A stretch of DNA of 64,000 nucleotides. It comes from Sesamum alatum (lineage: Eukaryota; Streptophyta; Magnoliopsida; Lamiales; Pedaliaceae). The position numbers and the translations under genes are program-made. Positions 57,699 to 64,000 of this stretch are shown here, in pieces. How positions within the stretch are numbered: the stretch's first letter is position 1; every line of letters starts with the position of its first letter. Under the pieces are notes generated by a model. It had not been told where the DNA came from. It made no database searches and was given only the letters and a program-made list of their open reading frames with translations. The DNA lies in assembly GCA_034509735.1 (NCBI GenBank), contig JACGWO010000001.1, positions 30,197,966 through 30,261,965 of the forward strand. Direction: 5' to 3'.

Positions 57699-57826
57699 CC
57701 TTCTTATCCTATCTTTTAAAAATATGACCTAACCTCGCATGCCAAATCTGTGTATTATCTTGATTATCATATTTTCATTTGTGTTCCGCAGTCATAATCC
57801 AATTATACTGTTGAACACAAACATAT

Positions 57827-58552
57827 TTAGATTGGATAGAAGTTGTGGGCACTCTCTCTTCCAATGCCCCTTCCTTGGCAATGCATGCAGACATCATTTG
57901 CCTTGGACCGCTGAGAACCACGGGCCTTCCCTTTTCCTTTGCCCATCCCCACTAGGGCAACAGGTGCGCCTGTAGCGCGAGTAGGGGCCGAAACCGTCTT
58001 TCTCTTTCCCTTCTTCCTCTTCCAACGTCCGGCCCTCTTGACATTCACCTTGGAGGTCGAAGCCTCTCCTACCAATACAACCGGCGCCGACTTGTGGGTC
58101 GTTACCTCCTATTGGACCAACATGTTCATCAACTCATGAATAGACTTCTCAAGTCCGTTCATGTTGTAGTTTACAACAAACGGGTCATAGGACGGAGGAA
58201 GCGACATCACGTCAATGTACGTGTCATTGTTAAGGTGCTCGAGCTTCTCCACTAGGCAAAGTATCTTAACCCCATGACTCTGTACAGACGATCCTTCAGC
58301 AAGCTTGGTGCCAAACAATGCTTTTGTGGCGGCATATCTAATATGCCTATTCGGAACCGCATAAACCACGTTCATGCGGAGCATTATAGCGGAGACGTTG
58401 TCTAGCCTCTCATATTGCTTCTGGATGTCGTTAGACACCGAAGCCAATATGATACCGTGCACTTTTCGATTGTCCTCATGCCATTTCTCGAACGTCAAAC
58501 GTTCTTCTGGCGTGGACCCCTCCAGCAAGTCGTTCGGCGGCGACTCGTCCAA
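57827..58552 (-). pseudogene. Element O gag
   Basis: 58552-58109 (147 codons) reads 'FEKWHEDNRKVHGIILASV', 'IQKQYERLDNVSAIMLRMN' and 'IHELMNMLVQ'. After a frame change, 58075-57827 has a basic Lys/Arg-rich tail and a damaged knuckle 'CMHCQGRGIGRESAH', in which the CX4HX4C part is lost. It is homologous to the gag of N (49603-48840), whose knuckle is intact. Plus-strand frames at 57739-58654 are shadows. Confidence 0.87.
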
Positions 58553-58559
58553 GACGTAG

Positions 58560-60431
58560 CCTTAGTTCTCGAAATCGAGGACAATCCTCAGGTTTCTCAG
58601 CCAGTCAAAGTAGTTCATTCTGTTGAACTTATTAATCTTAAATACCATGGTTAATGGATTCTTAGACATATCTACATTTATAAAAAAAAAATATATAAAG
58701 CAGAAATTAGCAGATGATGGTAATATTGTTGTTCAAGTTGAAGACATGGTCTTTTAGTCTTTAACCCTCCCACTATTTATACGAAAGCCCACCACTCTCA
58801 AGCGGAGTTTCGGGAAACCATTTCCTAGTGGGCTTGGGATCCACAAGCGTAATCTCCATGCCCCGCTTTTACGAGTCACATGGAGAAGACCTCGTGGGAG
58901 ATATCCAATATCATTCTCATCCCATGAGATTCCCAAGATGTTTTGCCTCACCTATTCGCATGGTTCCGAGGACTCCAAGCGAACCATGTTACTCAGTGTC
59001 AGGCCTGACCCATCAACTAAATCATGCCTCAAACTGTCGCCTCCCACGACTCGTGAGACAGGAAAACAACGAGTGCAATCCCTTTGTTCACAACATTGGT
59101 ACAGCTTTCCCCTAGTCCAAGTGTGCCACGACTTGTGAGACCACACTTGGGTAGTAGTAGCTTCCTCACCACATTGCTGTGGATGGAAGGCTCCGATAGA
59201 TCAAAATACCATTATGATCCAAGTCCGTCCTAGGCCTAATATTCAATTTGGTCCAACCAAATGAGAGCTTGATGTACAACCGAGACGTCATCACATTAAG
59301 GTGTTTTAGCATGCATAAATATCCAATATTTAAATCGATAAATAGACTCGCCGCATGCAAAAAACATAGCATACCCCTGTTAGGATGATCACAAGCCCAA
59401 CCTATGCGACTCACTGAGCTCGCAGTGAGTCTATGGTCTATCCAGGGTGGTCCTATATTATTACAAAATAATATACCCATTGTCATTCCAATGGGCTTTG
59501 TAATGCTTTTGTTTCACGCCTTGATGCTCCACCTTGGGTCTCCGACTCCATAAGCTTGTTAAAATTAAAACCTCACCAATCCTATCTACTCTCATTACAA
59601 TTGAAAGTAATACATGGGAAATAAAACAAGTCTTAACATCATGAAGCTGAAATACTGGAGATGATAGTCCCAAAACAAGAGGCACGCAGGCCCCACCCAA
59701 CAAAAACATAAATGATATACATTCATCCGTACACAAGGTCTAGGGCTCTTGTGATCATCCCATGTTGATTCCATCAACGCACATAACACACAATTAATTG
59801 ATATAATCATGCTTAAACCATGGATATTCCAAATATTCAAGTGATGTCCAATAGCACAAAGCACAAATATAGAAAAAATATGCAAAAATCCAAATTTCAA
59901 ATTCAATGGACATTATACACAATGCATCCAATACATGTATTAATCCCAAATTGATTAAGCAAATTTGATCCAAGGAATTATCCAATAATTTCAAAATCAA
60001 ATGTGCAAAATTAATACATTTTCAGCAAACATCAAAAAACGGCCCAGCCGTTGTGCCTATCGACCAGCCACGCGCACAGGACAGTGCTCGCGCTGGCCTC
60101 GGCTGGCAGTGGCATGCGTGCGCACAGCGCGCGCAGGCGCTCACCTACGTGCGACCGCGGTATGCACGGCCGCCTTGCCAGCACACACGCTGGCAGGCAC
60201 GCCGGCCAGACCTGCGCGCAGGCGCGAGCCCGGCAGCGCGCCCCGGCAGGGGCGGGGCAGCCAACCGCTGCCGCTGCTGTCCGTTTTCATATATTTTTCA
60301 ACATCCTTTTTCAGCACAAATCAATAAAAAATAAACTAAAAATGAGCATGCAAATTCTAGATCCAATCTCACAAAATTTGCATGCTTAACATCCATCAAA
60401 TTTAAACAATTGAATCATCATATATATTCAC
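58560..60431 (-). other. Leader of element O (gag side) with GC-rich island
   Basis: Non-coding; contains CACGACTCGTGAGAC-type motifs (about 59045) and a GC-rich island of about 240 bases at 60044-60285, homologous in its final part to the island of P (both contain CTGCCAGCCGAGGCCAGCGC on the element strand). Three plus frames at 60001-60389 are GC-island artefacts. Confidence 0.7.
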
Positions 60432-62413
60432 TGTTAGAATAGGTGACCATGTAAGCCAACTTTGGCGGGTATATGTAACCTATGTCTAGACAATTATAGG
60501 TGTTTGATAAATCATTAATGAGTAAAGAAGTGAATTTCATTTGGCATTACTTTGTTTGTGTTCACTTATATCTGTTTTCTATATCTGTTCACTACGCAAA
60601 CAAAGCCCACGGACTGAGAATCAATTTCGGGGGCTGGGACTACGCTTGGAGGTAGGTCCATGGAATCAGTCTTCCCGAATCAGTCCGGAAATCTCCAAGT
60701 CAAGGAATCCCGAAAATGGGTACCGGGATTCCATTTGAGACTTGCACTAAGCACCTGCTGTCGTGTTTCATCGACGGGTGACGAGGGTCGTCTAAGCAGT
60801 GTTAGTGGGTTAGCATGCTAGGACGCAGCTGACTGAGGTGACTCGCGGGAACCGTCTTACGGAGGACCTTGAGTATGGTCAGCAAGGTATGACGTGTATT
60901 CCCGGTTCCAACGGTACAGGTCAAGTCCTTTGACTTGAGGAATTGCTGAGTTTACCTGTACATCAGGGCTGTATCTTAGGTATGGTGAGAGATTGCCAGA
61001 ATTCTCTTTGGTAGTCATAAGCCATGTCTAGTGCAGTTCTGGTGTGCAAAGTGACAGTAATTTCCAAGAAAGGATCTGTCTCCTGTCAATAGGTTTTGGC
61101 AGTTGAGTCTCATATATATACTCTAGGTCTTGTCCCTAAAACTGTGGCCACAGTGACTGAACAGAAGGGAAGGATTCCCTTGCGGCGTTTAGTGAGGACA
61201 GACCAACACTTAGGTCCAAAATGGGTACCTGCATTTTCCGTGCCCTAGACTCTAAGTGATGAGACCGCTGACAGAAGGACAAGTGTACTGTTAGAGCCTA
61301 AATGTTCATCCCTGAATATTTCACCTAGTCTCTAGTGCCATGGACCGTTGCTAGATGGCCACCCATGGTAACGGAAGGATTCTAGGAATCCCACCAAGTC
61401 TAGCTGAAAGGTGAACCTAAAGAGTCACACACTATCCACACACATTTAGATATTTAATTAGGAATTAAATATTGGAGTGAAGGAATGATTAAATTGGATT
61501 TAATCGGGTCCTCTATTTTTCTTGGAGAAATAATTCCTTCTATTAGATATAAGGAATTAAATTGATAAATTAGATTTATCAAAGGGATTTATTTAATGGG
61601 CTTAAATAATATTTATATTTATTTTAGCCTCTTGGAAATATTTAAATAGGTTTTAAATATTCCATTAAATTAAATTAAATCAACGGTTGAGATCAATGGG
61701 AGAGATGGATGGCTAGGATTGTTTTGACTAGGTCAAAACACTACTTTGACTAGGACTTTGACTAGGTCAAAATCCTAGTCAAATTAGAGTTCTTAAAAGA
61801 GGAGTTTAAAGAGGATTAAACTCCTCTTCTATATAAACCCCTAGCATCCTACAAGTTGAAGGATGATGAATCTCCAACACACACACAACACACACACACT
61901 CGGATCTCTCCCTCTCATCACTCGTCCGCCTCTCTCTCTCCAAGAAACACATTCCACTAGTTCTCTTGTTCTTGGAACATTAGAACTTTGATGAATCAAT
62001 ACCATTAATTCATAATGTGTTATTGATTCATCCACTCCAAATAAATACACTTGTTCGTTGCTAGCACGACGTGCAAGATACGTGGGTGGATCGTGTGTCA
62101 CGATTTGGAGGGTCTCAAGAACGAGATCTTGGTGCAAAACGGGGAACAACGCGTGTAGCCGTTGAAGACGAAAACGACAACGGGTAGGTCTCGTTTTAGA
62201 TTTTCGTCCTCTTTTATTTTCAACCCTATGGCCTCCATGATATGTTATATGTGATTTATTCATGAGATACACCGAACACCCGGGAAATTTCAAAGGCACA
62301 CCCTTTGAAACGTGTTTTAATTTAAAAGCATGTTTAAATTCCGCATTTACTTTTTTAATTATACCGCGCTTCCGCATTCGCGTTTTTCCCGGGACGATCC
62401 ACAATTCCTTTTA
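60432..62413 (+). mobile_element. Solo LTR no. 4, copia-type family 1, nested in the leader of O
   Basis: Starts TGTTAGAATAGGTGACC and ends CCTTTTA, where the usual CTTTCA has one C to T change. Flanks TTCAC (60427-60431) and TTCAT (62414-62418) form a 5-bp duplication with one C/T difference. 1982 bp; palindrome CTGTGGCCACAG at 61142-61153, core block at about 61318-61375. The minus frame 61841-62404 (187 codons) lies within the LTR and has no domain. Confidence 0.9.
61830..61837 (+). promoter_or_regulatory. LTR TATA box
   Basis: TATATAAA followed by CA- and CT-rich DNA, as in the other family 1 LTRs. Confidence 0.5.
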
Positions 62414-62507
62414 TTCATATATTCATGCAATCATACATGTCATTAAAGCCGTAAAAGCAAGTAGATCATGCCAAGCACATAGATCTATGCCTCTTACATC
62501 GAACCGG
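62414..62507 (-). other. Leader of element O, primer-site side
   Basis: Short leader piece between the solo LTR and the primer site. It continues the leader interrupted at 60431. Confidence 0.7.
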
Positions 62508-62519
62508 GCTCTGATACCA
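62508..62519 (-). promoter_or_regulatory. Primer binding site of element O
   Basis: Plus strand GCTCTGATACCA, that is TGGTATCAGAGC on the element strand, two bases from the LTR end. Confidence 0.93.
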
Positions 62520-62521
62520 CT

Positions 62522-63388
62522 TGAAGGACAAGCGGATCCGCCCGGGAGCGCGAGCGGAAGCAAGAAATGCAAATAAATATGTAATTTAAATTGCATATAA
62601 AAATAAACATAATCCCAAGGGGTGTACCCTAGGGTGCTCAACCGGGCGTTCGGTGTAGGATGTATTAATACTAAAGTATATATTATACATAGGGCATAGA
62701 TGAAATGTAAATCTACAAAAGCGTAATTAATCATTACCGTTGTAGATTTCACGTGTGCACGGCTACTTGCGTTGTTCCTTCTCCGGAATATTCACAAAGT
62801 CCAAACGTATTGGACTCTCCAAAGGTGATCCACACCACACTGAAAGAAACTCACGTTCTCCTTGTTAGAAGAAAATGGGTTTATGAAGGAATCGGTTTAA
62901 GAGAATAAACACTATAAGTTAGTGTTCTCTTAAACCTACTTTGTTCTTCCTTTTTGATCCAAGATCAAATGAAGAACACAAGTGGGAGAGGGAGAGAGGG
63001 CTGAGAGTGAGAGAGAGGAGAGAGGCCGTTTTTTGCTTCTTCTTTTACTAGAAAAGATGAATAATGATTATCTTACACAAGGTGTTAGTATATACTCATA
63101 TATATATATAATTAATGTGATTATTAGAATGTGTCTAGGTTTATCCTAGGATGTCTAGATACATCCCAATCAATCACCATTAATTATTCAATTAAGCCTA
63201 CCAACCTTTAAGGTATGATCAAATCATACCAAAAGGGAAGGGCTTGATTGGAGTTGATTTGTCTCTTACAAAAAGAGACAAGTCAACTACCACCTTGCAT
63301 CCAACATGGCTGATTTGCTTCCTCCAAGGGAGCATTTTCGGTCACTTTCAATAAGGGAAGAAGTCCAACTTCTTCCTATTCGAAAATG
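62522..63388 (-). repeat. 5' LTR of element O, truncated
   Basis: From TGAAGGACAAGCGG to CTTCCTATTCGAAAATGG, colinear with 43452-44307 and about 20 bases beyond. The remaining 1.3 kb or so, including the LTR start, is missing; LINE C ORF1 follows directly. Confidence 0.9.
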
Positions 63389-64000
63389 GAGTTTGTCTTT
63401 TACCTCGTTTACCTTTGTCTCCCTTCTTATCTGTCCTGTTAGGTGTGATGACCTCCTCAATTGATTTGTTCCTTTTGTGCTTTCCAGCTTCTGTACTATC
63501 TGACAGGATGATATGTTGGTTATGTATTTGTGAGGTGATATTGGGAATGTCAGTAGTTTCCCTGTTCTCTTTGCAAGGCAAGGTCACCATGTCCTGAAGT
63601 TCCTGAGCTCTTGTCTGTTGCAATATCTGTAGCACATGACATAATCTGGTTGGTCCTTCAATGGTGTTGGGGAGAGACTCAGGGATGCTGCACTGGAAGC
63701 TATCTCCGATATCTGTTGGGACTGGTGTTTCTGTAGAGGGCAAGGAGTATTAAGAGTCCTGTAGATCCTCTAGGCTTTTGAATTTGTCGAACACTAGAGT
63801 GATATCTTCTTCCTCCTCACTAGGTGCCTCTGTTGAAGAAGAGTCATTCTTGTTTGTATCTATTTGTTTATTATGGTCTCCCTTTAAAATGATCTTAGAG
63901 CCTGTGGAGTTTGTGGAGATCATATTAGATTCACCTTTTTCTAATGACCAGGCAGGGAAGAAGCTGGTGCAGGAGTATAATCCTCTCCCATTGGGTGTGA
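63389..64000 (-). pseudogene. LINE C ORF1, C-terminal part (runs off right edge)
   Basis: Minus frames read a polar tail with 'KRNKSIEEVITPNRTDKKG' and 'KGDKGKRGKRQTP' (63743-63389) after an upstream part with an acidic stretch 'EAPSEEEDITLVFDKFKSLE' ending in a stop at about 63750. This is the style of the basic, low-complexity C-terminus of plant LINE ORF1, upstream of ORF2 on the same strand. Together with the ORF2 part at 41143-43451 it fits one LINE split by element O. The last residues of the 131-codon frame (SNRKKLDFFPY) come from the O LTR, so the frame crosses the junction. Confidence 0.65.

Larger units (their letters stand above)
43452..63388 (-). mobile_element. Copia element O (family 2), reversed, interrupted twice
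   Basis: Read right to left: truncated 5' LTR (63388-62522), primer site, leader with GC island and a nested solo LTR, gag, gag-pre-integrase/integrase, RT, RNase H, polypurine tract, and 3' LTR (55127-53839 plus 44307-43452) interrupted by element N. It entered LINE C. The left flank pentamer is TTTTA; the right edge has lost its LTR start so the duplication cannot be tested. LTR divergence by hand is about 19 in 255 compared bases (about 7%). Confidence 0.9.

Noticed and set aside
60044..60285. CpG-island promoter of a host gene
   Set aside because: The island sits between primer site and gag of copia element O and recurs in N and P; it belongs to the elements.
60001..60389. Three overlapping Arg/Ala-rich frames, and similar ones at 20022-20260 and 51193-51409
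   Set aside because: GC-rich leader islands produce stop-poor text in all frames; composition artefacts.
61841..62404. Minus-strand frame of 187 codons
   Set aside because: Entirely inside solo LTR no. 4, antisense to its promoter and R region; the other three family 1 LTRs have no matching long frame.

Overview
The window is repeat-dense, AT-rich nuclear DNA from a flowering plant, probably a eudicot. The evidence is Ty1-copia LTR retrotransposons with the plant initiator-tRNA-Met primer site (TGGTATCAGAGC), plant L1-type LINEs with DUF4283 ORF1 proteins, MULE-, PIF/Harbinger- and CACTA-like non-autonomous DNA elements, and one intact RALF peptide-hormone gene. The species cannot be named from the sequence. 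I see no bacterial-style operon, CRISPR array, rRNA or tRNA gene.

Layout, left to right. 1-289: start of a LINE-type ORF1 (DUF4283) on the minus strand, open to the window edge. 450-735: LTR remnant. 2367-4356: solo LTR with a perfect 5-bp target duplication (TSD). 5010-12584: old, internally deleted copia element whose two LTRs and TSD (ATACG) are still visible; two further solo LTRs of the 2-kb family (7599-9578 plus, 9827-11822 minus) sit inside it. 12591-15299: LTR debris and AT-rich DNA with a short tandem repeat. 15300-20685: stacked 5' portions of three copia elements (LTR, primer site, leader), each cut off by the next. 20686-23130: an unexplained, GC-richer segment with degenerate tandem repeats. 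23180-25372: the only host island, with an intact RALF gene (24616-24960, minus). 25373-28803: a copia 3' end, a truncated LTR and a 5'-truncated LINE with its poly(A).

28804-40548 is a LINE/LTR/DNA-transposon nest. A minus-strand LTR is split by two DNA elements, one of which carries a PIF/Harbinger-like element. LINE A is cut into four pieces by LINE B, two MITEs and a CACTA-like element.

40549-64000 is a Russian doll. LINE C (minus) is interrupted by copia element O (43452-63388), whose 3' LTR is interrupted by complete copia element N (44308-53838) and whose leader holds a fourth solo LTR (60432-62413). Hand comparison gives about 7% LTR divergence for O and about 5% for N, which agrees with the nesting order.

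No pathway is encoded. The only gene I would expect to work is the RALF precursor. The most interesting structural signals are a block-conserved core shared by otherwise divergent copia LTRs (including the palindrome CTGTGGCCACAG), GC-rich islands in the copia leaders, the run of four solo LTRs with intact TSDs, and the unexplained 20.8-23.1 kb segment. Boundaries were read by eye from terminal motifs and target duplications; family names below (family 1, 2, 3) are local labels.
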